Positions 1 to 9,078 of a stretch of 64,000 nt of DNA are shown here, one piece after another. Made by a program: the position numbers and the translations under genes. Under the pieces are notes generated by a model. That model worked only from the letters and a program-made list of their open reading frames with translations. It ran no database searches and had not been told where the DNA came from. The first letter of the stretch is position 1. Each line of letters begins with the position of its first letter. Source of the stretch: JABMQB01 sp963677475 (GTDB lineage: Bacteria; Bacteroidota; Bacteroidia; Bacteroidales; Prolixibacteraceae); contig CAXXQD010000015.1 in the NCBI GenBank assembly GCA_963677475.2, positions 310,001 through 374,000 on the forward strand. The letters are read 5' to 3'.

Positions 1-155
1 TGTTTTCCAACTGCTTCTGCATAAGCATCGATTTCTGCTTTTGCCTCGTTATAGGTCACCGGATCTACAACTATTGCAAATCCTGATTGCTGGTTTTTGG
101 CACAAGAGACTACCATGACTGTTATAAATAACAGTATTAAATAATTGTATTTCAT
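1..155 (-). CDS. Lipoprotein, N-terminal part only (runs off the window)
   Basis: This is the start of a leftward gene cut by the window edge. The first 18 residues form a lipoprotein signal ending in the lipobox VVSC (Cys about residue 18), so the protein should be anchored to a membrane, in this phylum often the outer membrane. Only about 50 residues are visible; the mature part begins with a polar segment and a region containing VVDPVTYNEAKAEID. ATG at 155 is the only sensible start because the ATG just upstream is followed at once by a stop. It lies 110 bases downstream of the DUF6850-like barrel gene on the same strand and probably belongs to that operon. Function unknown. Confidence 0.6.
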   Translation of the reverse strand, partial: MKYNYLILLFITVMVVSCAKNQQSGFAIVVDPVTYNEAKAEIDAYAEAVGK

Positions 156-264
156 TGCATTAAATTAAAGATTAATTAACTGAACATTGTAACTGGAATT
201 CGTCTGTATTGTTTTAAAATGTCTGTAAAAAAAGCTTTGTCTGTATTGTTTATGAAATTATTTA

Positions 265-1830
265 TTAAAAAACAAATCCAATCTTGCTCGAGAAAATACC
301 AAATGTTTGTTCCAAATTTATTGCATTAGAATAGTTGTAACTCAAATTCAAATAAATTTGTTCAAGGTTTTTAAAACTGGTTGTATTCAACCCGATTTTC
401 AGATTTGCAGCCAAGTTTAATATGTCGGCTTTGAAGTAGTTAAAATCTTCAATATAGATCTCCTGAATTTGTTTTTTAGTTATTTCAGGATCACTTGGTA
501 AGTACATATTACTTGAAATATTATAATTGTAATACGTGTTGATGCCGGGTGCCAAATGAAGTTTTTTAGTGTAAATATTTTTAGTTATTCCTACACCTGC
601 ACTTAAATTCATATAGTCGGCAGAAAATATTTCAGGAATGTAATAATACTTTTCCTGGTTATACTTAAATGCTGTGTTTGCTTTCAGGTTCCAATCAATT
701 GAACCATTATCATTTAGAGTTAAAAGATTATAATCCAGAATACCAGTTATTGTATTCCTTTCAATTTTCATATTTTTTGCAACGGTAACATACTGGTGGT
801 TGCTTCCTTCGTAAACCAGGTCTTGGGTATATTCTATACCTTTCCCGTTGAAGTAATTGCCATTTAGCTTTATTAATTGAATGGTTTTATTCTTATAGAA
901 TTTAAGTTGTTCATTCAATGATATCCTTAATTCTTTCCAGTCACCAGCATCTTCTTTTTTGATTACGGTACTTCCATCATCTATTGATTCAATAGAATAA
1001 TTTGCACGTAATTCTGTAATAGAAATATTCTTGTTAAAATTAGATTCTAATTGTATACCGCCAAAAAAGGAATTTTGCGATTGAAACCTAATATGATTTG
1101 CTGTTATATCAGAACTGTAAAATCCAAATCCTTTAAAATAAAAGTAAGTAGGATCGGGATTATCTGTTACATATTGAATAAAGTTATTTTCTTCTTTTCT
1201 TAATAAGTACCCAATATCAGCACCAATTTTTATTTTTGATTTCTGAAAAATAATCCCAGGATTGATAGAAAGTTGATTAACAACATTTTCCGGACGGGGA
1301 TCTTTTTGTTTAGCTCCAACACAAACTTTATAGTCAACTTTTATCCCGGCAACTAATGCACTATTTATAACGGATGATAATCCACCGCTTAAGTAATAAC
1401 TTTCTCTATGGTAATTTGCTCCACTTACCGAGTCTCCAACAATATACGGATTTCCCCTATATGGATCGAATGTTCCATTCCATAAGGTGTTTTTCTCATC
1501 GCTATTACTATAAGCGAATTCACCAAATAGGATCAATTTGTTTATTTTTTGATAACCTTTTGTATGCAAGAAAAGTTCTCTCAAATTATCACCGTCCATG
1601 CTACGGATAAAATCTCCATCTTGGTAATTATAACCACTTGTTGCTTCTCCGGCATATAATGAGTTATACGATAATCCTGCTATATTCGAAGTATTCATCC
1701 ATAGATTAGATATCTTGTACCAATCAGATATGTTGAATGAATTCACATTAATACTATCGCCTGCAAATGCACTTTGAACAAGCAATACTAAAGAAAGCAA
1801 CAATAATCTAAGCGATTTATTAACTACCAT
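265..1830 (-). CDS. Outer-membrane beta-barrel protein, DUF6850-like
   Basis: A 521-residue protein with a Sec signal peptide (residues 1-23, ending SAFA) followed by alternating polar and aromatic strands and a C-terminal Phe (KIGFVF), as expected of an outer-membrane beta-barrel. Its size and its place directly behind a TonB-dependent receptor and a DUF4876 lipoprotein match the DUF6850 family of Bacteroidota, which I recognise mainly by context. It probably works with that receptor at the outer membrane; substrate unknown. A 38-base perfect palindrome lies in its leader. No frameshift or truncation is seen. It could also be a generic porin-like barrel. Confidence 0.7.
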   Translation of the reverse strand: MVVNKSLRLLLLSLVLLVQSAFAGDSINVNSFNISDWYKISNLWMNTSNIAGLSYNSLYAGEATSGYNYQDGDFIRSMDGDNLRELFLHTKGYQKINKLILFGEFAYSNSDEKNTLWNGTFDPYRGNPYIVGDSVSGANYHRESYYLSGGLSSVINSALVAGIKVDYKVCVGAKQKDPRPENVVNQLSINPGIIFQKSKIKIGADIGYLLRKEENNFIQYVTDNPDPTYFYFKGFGFYSSDITANHIRFQSQNSFFGGIQLESNFNKNISITELRANYSIESIDDGSTVIKKEDAGDWKELRISLNEQLKFYKNKTIQLIKLNGNYFNGKGIEYTQDLVYEGSNHQYVTVAKNMKIERNTITGILDYNLLTLNDNGSIDWNLKANTAFKYNQEKYYYIPEIFSADYMNLSAGVGITKNIYTKKLHLAPGINTYYNYNISSNMYLPSDPEITKKQIQEIYIEDFNYFKADILNLAANLKIGLNTTSFKNLEQIYLNLSYNYSNAINLEQTFGIFSSKIGFVF

Positions 1831-1848
1831 ATTATTAGTGTTGAGTTT

Positions 1849-1886
1849 ATTGCTTGCTTAAAACAAATTTGTTTTAAGCAAGCAAT
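1849..1886. repeat. Perfect 38-bp palindrome between two operon genes
   Basis: Bases 1849-1867 are exactly repeated in inverse at 1868-1886 with no spacer (19-bp arms). It lies between the DUF4876 stop (1895) and the DUF6850-like start (1830). In leftward RNA it would form a very stable hairpin 18 bases before the next start codon. No T-run follows, so a simple terminator is unlikely; mRNA processing, stability control or a DNA-level site is more plausible. Confidence 0.85.
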
Positions 1887-1894
1887 TTATAATA

Positions 1895-3103
1895 TTAATT
1901 TTCTACAGATGTAGGATTTACTCCCGGAGTTGGATCCAGGTCATGTAAAAAGTCCTCAGAAGAATTGTTGGTGTCTTTATAAATAACACGACCTCCAACA
2001 ATCATTTTTACTTTTCTTCGAATTGATTTTGAACAATAAGTACCTCCTTCAAGGTAAGTGTAGCCAGCATCTAACTCGGCAGGAAGCCTTTTGTTTCTTT
2101 TTTCTTCATCAAACCTAACAATTTCAACAGCATCAATAACCAAATCTTTATGAATCATCAGGTATTCTTTTGTGGAAGAACTGCCCGGAGTTGGCATAAA
2201 ATTATTTGCATCAGCTACATAATTTTCCCAGTCAGGAAGCCTGAACAGAATGATGGCATTTCCAAATACAGAATGTAACCAATCAACCATGGTAGTTGAG
2301 GAAGTATACATCATTGTCATATTTGGAACATTAGGGGCATCCAGGTCTTTTCCTGATACTTCAACATAAGATTCCCAATCTGCATCTCCCAAATTTACGG
2401 GTGAATTAGGATTACCGTTTTCATCGGTTTGGTGGTCAATACCATCGTGTGCAATCACAATACTTTCACCTGGGTAAACAGGATGCTCTGTGCCGTCACC
2501 AGGAATCCTCCATACATGATAAGTAGTTGCCATCTCATCCATTAATGATCCATCTTCCTTAACCCAAACACAGGGTTTCGTACTGGTTTCTTTAAGCACT
2601 GCTAGACATAATCCATCGGCATATAAAGTATCACCTGAGTTATTCAATATTTCATGGAACTGGTCGGCATAATAGTTTTTATCCTCAGGAGTTTTTGACC
2701 CTGAGAAATAGATCTCTTTAAAAATAAAACCTCCACTATTGTTTGCCATTATGAGATCAATACCAGTTGAAGATTCCTGCATTAAGGTATATCCGGCCAA
2801 AATACCATTAAACACATAACTATCATCACCATCTACAATTTCGAAACTTGTACTAAAATCATAAGTACCTTCAACAAGCAGAAAGCTAGCAACACCTGCT
2901 GCAGATAATGTTGAGGAAGTTTCTCTCCCGGTTTGGATATTTGTTGCCTTAACGGTGGTTCCATCAGGGATTGAAGTACTTGTAAACCCATCAGGGAATT
3001 CTATGGTTAAATTTAAATTGTAGCTTGGGGTAACATCATCTTTACAGTTCACCAGTGCAAATGTGAATGTAAGAACTAAAAAATAAGTAAGAATTTTCTT
3101 CAT
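1895..3103 (-). CDS. DUF4876 domain lipoprotein
   Basis: A 402-residue lipoprotein: the signal segment ends in LVNC, with Cys at about residue 20, followed by KDD. The next 100 residues look like a carboxypeptidase-regulatory or surface beta-sandwich domain. The rest carries a core with IYFSGSKTPEDKNYYADQF and LYADGLCLAVL, typical of DUF4876 proteins, which in Bacteroidota are found behind TonB-dependent receptors. The ATG at 3103 lies 27 bases from the receptor stop, so the two are surely cotranscribed. By analogy with SusD-type partners it may be the surface ligand-binding lipoprotein of the receptor, but its ligand is not known. Confidence 0.8.
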   Translation of the reverse strand: MKKILTYFLVLTFTFALVNCKDDVTPSYNLNLTIEFPDGFTSTSIPDGTTVKATNIQTGRETSSTLSAAGVASFLLVEGTYDFSTSFEIVDGDDSYVFNGILAGYTLMQESSTGIDLIMANNSGGFIFKEIYFSGSKTPEDKNYYADQFHEILNNSGDTLYADGLCLAVLKETSTKPCVWVKEDGSLMDEMATTYHVWRIPGDGTEHPVYPGESIVIAHDGIDHQTDENGNPNSPVNLGDADWESYVEVSGKDLDAPNVPNMTMMYTSSTTMVDWLHSVFGNAIILFRLPDWENYVADANNFMPTPGSSSTKEYLMIHKDLVIDAVEIVRFDEEKRNKRLPAELDAGYTYLEGGTYCSKSIRRKVKMIVGGRVIYKDTNNSSEDFLHDLDPTPGVNPTSVEN

Positions 3104-3129
3104 GATTGAAACGATTTATGGTTTAAACT

Positions 3130-5994
3130 TTATAAAGTGAGTATTAATTCTGCTCCAAAGTAGGCGCTTTGGTTTCTTCTTGTGTATGAACTAGTTCGTT
3201 TAACGTATACCAATGGTCGGTGGTTAAATAGGTTATTGGCAAAGAATGACAGTTTTGCTTTGTTCCTGAATTCCTTAGTAAGTTTTAAGTTAACCTGCCA
3301 GCTAACTGGATAAGACGTTGGTGTATATTCGTAATTATTTCTAGATAATCTCATAAGAGAAAAGGGGGACTCAAAACTCTGATGGTCTTGCCATTCATGG
3401 TATGCCATATCCATATCGTAATAGCCAATTGGATCAATATAAATTCTGTCTGCCCCCTCAAATTGCCCATAAAGTTTTTCATTGTTCTCAGATACTGAAT
3501 ATGCATATGGGCGACCATTTTCGTCTTCCCAATATTCTGTCCTTTTATCTATCCAAATAATTTGCGTATTCAGAGAAACCACCATTTTGAGTTTTGGAAT
3601 ATGCGAATTGATCTTAAAATTTGAATTTAATCGCTCCCTAAAATCTCCTTGATTACCAGGATAAATGGTTAAATATGGGAATTCGCCTCCTTGATATGAC
3701 ATGCCTTCTTTTTTCCCGTATGGCAGAACATAATCTATTTTTTTGATGTGGAAGTAGGCGCCGTCAACAAGGAAGTTTGTTTTTATAGAATTTATTCGAC
3801 CAAAATTTATAACATATTCAATTCCTTTTTTATAAATGTTATAATTATTTATGGGCTTACTATAGGATTGAAAACTTCGAGAATAAGTATAAGGTAGGGT
3901 TAAGGTCTCCCCGTTTTCAGTGTAGGTAATTTCACCATTATTATACTGTGGATTTTTTCCTTCACCTTCCAGTTGGTCCCAAACTTTAAAATTCATACTG
4001 TAATAGTCTGATGTCCATTTAAATCCATCCAGTATTTCTTCATTAAATGCAGTAAGCATTACCTTTACATTGCATATATTAAAATCAACACCGAGTTCAA
4101 ATTTTGTGCTTTTTGCCGGTTTGAGGTCGGGATTACTGGTATCTTCAATTACTTCCGTTGTAACGATAACCAAATCGGGGTAATAATTAAAACTCATTTC
4201 ATCTTTATAAGATTTATCAGGATACAGATAAATCATTCCAGGCGTTTTAGAGGTTTTTCCATAACCAAATCTAAGAGAAAGGTCTTTTAAGGTATTGGAT
4301 TTTCTGTTTTTTAGGATTTCGAGTGTGGTATTTAACCGTGGTTCAATAGTAGTAAAGCCATCGGTCGAGAATAGCCCGGTTGGTAGCATATTAGTATATC
4401 GAACACCTGCTTGTGCTTTCAAAACCATTTGGTTCAAAGGAACCGATATTTTATCCTCTGCAAATAAGGACAATGTATTGCTGGCAGGGATGTCTTTAAA
4501 TGCCCTCGGTCGTGTTGTTGTAGCCCCTGATGGAGGCCTTGTTATATCGTAAATTTTACCATCACCATTATTTCCAGAGGTTCTCCAATCAGTACCAATC
4601 ATGAACGTATTGTTGATAGAACCATATTCTCCGGTTACATTAGCTTTTATAGACGCGAAATAGTTATAAGGTTGCCCATCAATTGTTAAATCACTAAAAT
4701 ATCTCGACGGTAATAAAACGGCTTCGTATTCACCTGATGTATTCGCAATAGCCAAAGGTGTTGCTGAGTTTTTATTGACCATTCGATATTCATATACTTC
4801 TTGTTTGGTATACCTTCCTGAAAAATTGTATGAGATATTGGTCAACCACGGTTTTTTAACTGAGTATTTGCCATATAATTTCATACTTATATTCTTTTCC
4901 TTTTCTTCAAGAATTTCTTCCCGCAAAAGGTCCGGATCGTTTTCTTCATTATCGAATGTATTGTAATAGCTAATTTTTGCATTTATACTTAATGGTGTCG
5001 TATTCTTAAAGAGTACATTTGAATATCCTAATTCTCCCGTAATCCTTTTATAACTTAAAGAAGGTTTCCGTAAATCATCGTAAGCATGTGTAAAATCGAA
5101 ATCCAGATTGATTGCTCCTTTATTTTTGCCAGGCAATAAAAAGCCTTTGGATAAGGCTGTTTGTTTTATTCTGGGATCGACTTTTATTTTAGCCCTTAGT
5201 TTTGTTTTTCCAGCTTTTGTTTTAACCAAAACTGCGCCAGTGGTTAGGTCTCCATATTCCACCGATGGTATTCCTCGGATTACTTCAACAGATTCAATAT
5301 TCTCCGTTGGTATCTGTCTCAGGTCTACACCCTTCCCGGCAGCGTAGGGTTGCGCTGTACCACTAGTAGTATTAAGGGATTGCATATTTGCATCACTTGA
5401 AATTGGGGTTCCATCAACAATAATGGCTGTCCCCATTGCACTGTTATTGTCAATAGGGGCGGTTGAGTTTCTATCGTCATACCTATTGATATCCCTGATT
5501 GCAATTTGGTTTGAAGCGGACATATCAGGGTTTAATGTAATTTGCCCCGGTACCAATTGCATAATGTCAGATAGGTTAGTAGCCTGCACATGTTCCAAAG
5601 CCAGGTTTTCTATTTTAGAAGAGGAACTTAAGCTTGTATTTTCTTTTGCCACTATGGTAACTTCTTCAAGTCCAAGCGATGATTCCGTTAATTGCAGCTT
5701 GTAGTTTAATACATCTTTTGAAATGGTAATTACTCGTTCATATTTCTCAAAACCAAGGCACGATGCCTGAATTGTATAGGTTCCTGAAGGGATATTTTTA
5801 AAGTTAAATTCCCCGTTCATATCCGATGTGGTCCATCGTTCCAATTCTGTTAACTGAATGGCAACCAGCGGGATTCTTTCTTTAGAATCCTTATCCTCAA
5901 CGATGCCGGAAATCCGGTTTGAACCTTGTGCCATTCCGAATCTCGGCACACAAAGAACAATTAAAATCAATAGTATTTTTAATTCGTTTGCCAT
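3130..5994 (-). CDS. TonB-dependent outer-membrane receptor with CarboxypepD_reg domain
   Basis: About 954 residues from the ATG at 5994. A TTG 16 codons upstream (6042) would put a charged tail before the signal peptide and is unlikely. Order of parts: signal peptide ending GMAQG; carboxypeptidase-regulatory-like beta-sandwich (about 25-110, SGIVEDKDSKERIPLVAI); plug domain (about 120-260, with IESVEVIRGIPSVEYGD and GAVLVKTK); then a 22-strand barrel to the C-terminal aromatic end (AELILTL). It should import a ligand using TonB energy. It is not a SusC: there is no SusD next to it, and a DUF4876 lipoprotein and DUF6850-like barrel follow instead. The ferredoxin/HMA protein upstream and the metal-sensor-like regulators suggest a metal or metal complex as cargo; this is inference. 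Confidence 0.88.
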   Translation of the reverse strand: MANELKILLILIVLCVPRFGMAQGSNRISGIVEDKDSKERIPLVAIQLTELERWTTSDMNGEFNFKNIPSGTYTIQASCLGFEKYERVITISKDVLNYKLQLTESSLGLEEVTIVAKENTSLSSSSKIENLALEHVQATNLSDIMQLVPGQITLNPDMSASNQIAIRDINRYDDRNSTAPIDNNSAMGTAIIVDGTPISSDANMQSLNTTSGTAQPYAAGKGVDLRQIPTENIESVEVIRGIPSVEYGDLTTGAVLVKTKAGKTKLRAKIKVDPRIKQTALSKGFLLPGKNKGAINLDFDFTHAYDDLRKPSLSYKRITGELGYSNVLFKNTTPLSINAKISYYNTFDNEENDPDLLREEILEEKEKNISMKLYGKYSVKKPWLTNISYNFSGRYTKQEVYEYRMVNKNSATPLAIANTSGEYEAVLLPSRYFSDLTIDGQPYNYFASIKANVTGEYGSINNTFMIGTDWRTSGNNGDGKIYDITRPPSGATTTRPRAFKDIPASNTLSLFAEDKISVPLNQMVLKAQAGVRYTNMLPTGLFSTDGFTTIEPRLNTTLEILKNRKSNTLKDLSLRFGYGKTSKTPGMIYLYPDKSYKDEMSFNYYPDLVIVTTEVIEDTSNPDLKPAKSTKFELGVDFNICNVKVMLTAFNEEILDGFKWTSDYYSMNFKVWDQLEGEGKNPQYNNGEITYTENGETLTLPYTYSRSFQSYSKPINNYNIYKKGIEYVINFGRINSIKTNFLVDGAYFHIKKIDYVLPYGKKEGMSYQGGEFPYLTIYPGNQGDFRERLNSNFKINSHIPKLKMVVSLNTQIIWIDKRTEYWEDENGRPYAYSVSENNEKLYGQFEGADRIYIDPIGYYDMDMAYHEWQDHQSFESPFSLMRLSRNNYEYTPTSYPVSWQVNLKLTKEFRNKAKLSFFANNLFNHRPLVYVKRTSSYTRRNQSAYFGAELILTL

Positions 5995-6088
5995 ACAATT
6001 TTTATTTAAATATCGATACCCAGGTTCTTTTTCAGTATTCAAAATAAGCTATTCTATATAGTGGCTGCAATCCCCATATCTTATGATT

Positions 6089-8023
6089 TTAGTCTTCATG
6101 GTTTATGCCAAGTTCATCTGTAAAATCAAACATATTCTTCACTTTTGCCACCTTCCCACTGGTGTAGGTGATGGTGAGTGAATCTACCTGTAATGCACTA
6201 ATAATGTTTGCAGGATTTGTCATTGTGTCCACAAACGAAATCTCTGCAACTTCCTGAAGGGCTGAGTCAAGTTTGGTACTAAACTCGACCACACCATCGT
6301 CGTTTGAAAGGTGGCTAACCAGATATGAATACCGTGCTTTTAGGGCTTTGTTTTTACCCATTGGCAAAGTGTAAATACCAATTACATCATCCGAATAGTC
6401 GGTCCGGTTGTTAAACATACTTTCGTAGGGCGAAAACAACAATGAAATATAATCTTTCCGTGTGAGCGTTGAATACCCTGGTTTCCCTGAAACTTCGTAT
6501 TCCAATTCAACAGTATTGATCCCTGCTTTTGTTTCATAACTTAGGGTTTCTGATTCAATGATCGAAATCAATCCTTCTTTGTCCTCCACTTCTGCAGGGA
6601 AATATATTTTTACAATCACCGGACAATCGAACTCAGAAATTAATCCAACAGCGTTTGTTTCTTGTTTGAGTAGTACACTCAGGTAGTTGAAATCGTAACT
6701 GTCGAAAAAGTTCTCTAGTTTTAAGGATACTTCATATACTGTGTCAATATCAGCAGCGATCGGGACCAAGGGCTTTTTTTGTGGCGTAAACAATAGTTCC
6801 TGAATTTTTTCTTCGGTAAGTTTTTTCGGGTCATAGGTAATTTTTACACGGTGGTGCTTCACAAAGGTTGCAACACCATAAACGCCATCAACCCTCCGCA
6901 TTTTACTTGCAAACGACATGGAGCTACCATAGCATTTAATATTTTTTAATCCGGATTGTGTAAAAGTTTCTGCATCGACCATTTCTTCCGGTTCAGCCCA
7001 TTTTTGGTCAATGGTTGGTATTTCCCATACATTGCCCAAGGTAATCCCAACAACAACCAGAACGATTGTCATAATAACAGGAAGCCATTTAAACTCTTTT
7101 CGTTTATTAATGGTAAGTGTGTTTTTTGCAGGGCATACCAGAAGGCAATCACCGCATAAATTACAGTCAACATGTTTCACGGTTTTGAGGCTTGCCACAT
7201 CAATTGCTTGCGGGCATTTTTTTGTACATAATTGGCAATCAGTACAAGTTGTAACGTTTCTGGTGATGCGTGCAAACGGTGTGAACCGGCTTTTTTGTCC
7301 AAACAACTCGATGATAAAGCCACCTACACAAATAATAGCCAGTGGCCATACATAACTTAGTTCGACGCCCATTTTTAGCAAAACAAGGTAAATTACCATT
7401 GTTGCAACAAAGAAAATGGAGAATTTGAAAATATTTGAAATTGCACCAAGCGGACAAATATATTTACACCAAAAGAGTCGGATAAAAACAGATCCAAAGA
7501 TGACTAAAACGATGGATATAACTGCATATAATATAACAACATCGGTATTAAACCCGGATGCAATTCCGAAGTAGGGGTCAAATTTTTTGCAAAACAATTC
7601 ATTTGACGATAGGGTAAAATACAGGGTTATAAACAACAAAATGTATTTTAGCGAACGAAGTGCTTTATCGGCAATTCCTGTAATGGTGAACCTGACCTTA
7701 AGTTTGTCACCGAGCTTGCCAAGCCATTCGCTTACAGTGCCAATTGGGCAAATATATGAACAGAACAGCTTGCTAAACACAATCACTCCCAAAAGGAGCA
7801 ATACCCCCATAACAATTTGGGCACTGGTCATGGTACACGAAAGGGCATTGTTCAGTAAATAACTTCCCAATGCCTGTAATCCTCCAAACGGGCAATAGGC
7901 CTCAAAATCAGGCGTTTCGATATTAGTCACACCCGGCAAAAATGCCAGGATCAAAATAAATGTAATAACTCCCCACTGAACGGCAAGGCGCGGCCAGTTA
8001 GTCCTTTTGGTTTTTAATTTCAT
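6089..8023 (-). CDS. NapH/YccM-like polyferredoxin membrane protein with HMA-like C-terminal domain
   Basis: A 644-residue inner-membrane iron-sulfur protein. N-terminal half: about six membrane helices carrying Cys clusters YCPFGG (Cys44), FCSYICP (88, 92) and WCKYICP (186, 190), as in NapH/NosR/YccM proteins. Then a 2x[4Fe-4S] ferredoxin domain (CxxCxxCxxxCP at 260-270 and 287-297) and another helix (about 312-330). After that, residues about 355-412 resemble a heavy-metal-associated (HMA) domain, but the metal loop reads KCYGSSM and has one Cys instead of CxxC. The remaining 230 residues are mostly beta-rich and not recognised. Probable role: passing electrons across the membrane to reduce a periplasmic substrate, perhaps a metal ion brought in by the receptor 95 bases downstream. 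Confidence 0.8.
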   Translation of the reverse strand: MKLKTKRTNWPRLAVQWGVITFILILAFLPGVTNIETPDFEAYCPFGGLQALGSYLLNNALSCTMTSAQIVMGVLLLLGVIVFSKLFCSYICPIGTVSEWLGKLGDKLKVRFTITGIADKALRSLKYILLFITLYFTLSSNELFCKKFDPYFGIASGFNTDVVILYAVISIVLVIFGSVFIRLFWCKYICPLGAISNIFKFSIFFVATMVIYLVLLKMGVELSYVWPLAIICVGGFIIELFGQKSRFTPFARITRNVTTCTDCQLCTKKCPQAIDVASLKTVKHVDCNLCGDCLLVCPAKNTLTINKRKEFKWLPVIMTIVLVVVGITLGNVWEIPTIDQKWAEPEEMVDAETFTQSGLKNIKCYGSSMSFASKMRRVDGVYGVATFVKHHRVKITYDPKKLTEEKIQELLFTPQKKPLVPIAADIDTVYEVSLKLENFFDSYDFNYLSVLLKQETNAVGLISEFDCPVIVKIYFPAEVEDKEGLISIIESETLSYETKAGINTVELEYEVSGKPGYSTLTRKDYISLLFSPYESMFNNRTDYSDDVIGIYTLPMGKNKALKARYSYLVSHLSNDDGVVEFSTKLDSALQEVAEISFVDTMTNPANIISALQVDSLTITYTSGKVAKVKNMFDFTDELGINHED

Positions 8024-8125
8024 AGGTACATCTTTATTTAAACCGAAGTTTAAATTTCACATAAATTAAATCTTGTAGCTGTAGAGCTAATCCGGGAAAA
8101 AGATCAATAAGAACTGAAACCCAGA

Positions 8126-8515
8126 TTATAACCTTCCAAATGAATAATCGTCGGTAATGTGGTATTTTTCGCAAAGCTCCATCACTGCCCGGTCTTTGTC
8201 CGATTTCTCTTTGTTAAACGAATTGATATCGGCATTGCTTCCCAACAGGACACCCAGGAACATTCCGGCGGCTAAAACTGCAGCTATTTGCAGGTATTTA
8301 AAGAAGTCGAATCCGGATGTTTTGTCAATTTTAACCCTTTCCTTTTTTTGCATAACCTTTTCAACTATGCCATCAGGTAATTCAACTTCCATTTCCATAA
8401 CTGCCATTACTTCTTCCACCCAATTATTTTGTTCGTTTAAATCGGCTTTGGAAGCTTGGCTGTTTTTGCCATTTTTTCCTGAAAAAATACTATTTACTTT
8501 CTGATTATTATCCAT
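8126..8515 (-). CDS. Small single-pass membrane protein, candidate anti-sigma factor
   Basis: A 129-residue protein not recognised by family. Residues 1-70 are polar and acidic (cytoplasmic by the positive-inside rule). One membrane helix follows (about 72-90, YLQIAAVLAAGMFLGVLLG), then a short periplasmic tail ending ITDDYSFGRL. This topology and its position, third in line after an ECF sigma factor and a Spy/CnrX-like protein, fit a CnrY-type membrane anti-sigma factor. No zinc-binding anti-sigma motif (HxxxCxxC) is present. It is 46 bases from its upstream neighbour and in the same operon. The anti-sigma role is inference from context. Confidence 0.65.
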   Translation of the reverse strand: MDNNQKVNSIFSGKNGKNSQASKADLNEQNNWVEEVMAVMEMEVELPDGIVEKVMQKKERVKIDKTSGFDFFKYLQIAAVLAAGMFLGVLLGSNADINSFNKEKSDKDRAVMELCEKYHITDDYSFGRL

Positions 8516-8561
8516 GTCTATTATTTAAGACGAAATTGAAAATGAAATCTGGCGTTTTGTT

Positions 8562-9074
8562 TTAATTTTTTTTCAGATTTAACTGATTTCGCCTCGAACA
8601 ACTTGCTTTATTGCAGTAACGGCACTGGTTTCCGGCTTCCATCATTTCTAATAATAATTCGTCAAGTAATAGTTTTTGCTCAGGATCGCAAATACTTTTT
8701 ATGTTTTGAAAGTGTTGAACGGTTTGTCGTTTTACCAAAGCATGCTGCCTACCTAATTTGTCGATGAGCTGCTTTATTTCTTCAGGTGATGATTCTTCGG
8801 ACGATAATTGTTTTATCAGCTCAAAGTTTGTTTCACATTCCATATCAATGAGTAATTGATAGTTCCTAAAAACTTTTTGGTCCATTTTAAGGACTTCCTG
8901 GAATTGTTCTTCCGATAATTTTAAACGTTCTTTTAAAAAGTCATCGGAATTATATTGGTCAATGTATTCGGTATTTTGGTTTTGGTTCATAAAAAGAAAT
9001 GCGCCAAAGGCTGATATATTTATAACAAGTAAAAATATATTCAACCACTTCATGGTATTTTGCTTTGTATTCAT
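8562..9074 (-). CDS. Spy/CpxP/CnrX-like periplasmic sensor protein
   Basis: A 170-residue protein with an N-terminal membrane anchor (about 10-29) and an all-helical periplasmic part carrying LKLSEEQFQEVLKMD and, further on, ICDPEQKLLLDELL. These are the two LTxxQ-like repeats of the Spy/CpxP/CnrX (heavy-metal resistance) superfamily. The tail holds a Cys cluster, CRYCNKASC, that could bind a metal. It starts 4 bases after the sigma factor stop, in the same arrangement of parts as the cnrYXH metal-sensing system. A metal sensor controlling the sigma factor is the best guess; a periplasmic chaperone is the alternative. Confidence 0.7.
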   Translation of the reverse strand: MNTKQNTMKWLNIFLLVINISAFGAFLFMNQNQNTEYIDQYNSDDFLKERLKLSEEQFQEVLKMDQKVFRNYQLLIDMECETNFELIKQLSSEESSPEEIKQLIDKLGRQHALVKRQTVQHFQNIKSICDPEQKLLLDELLLEMMEAGNQCRYCNKASCSRRNQLNLKKN

Positions 9075-9078
9075 CTCT

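Noticed and set aside
5995..6042. TTG start adding 16 residues to the TonB receptor
   Set aside because: It would put a charged segment ahead of a clean signal peptide; the ATG at 5994 gives a normal exported protein.
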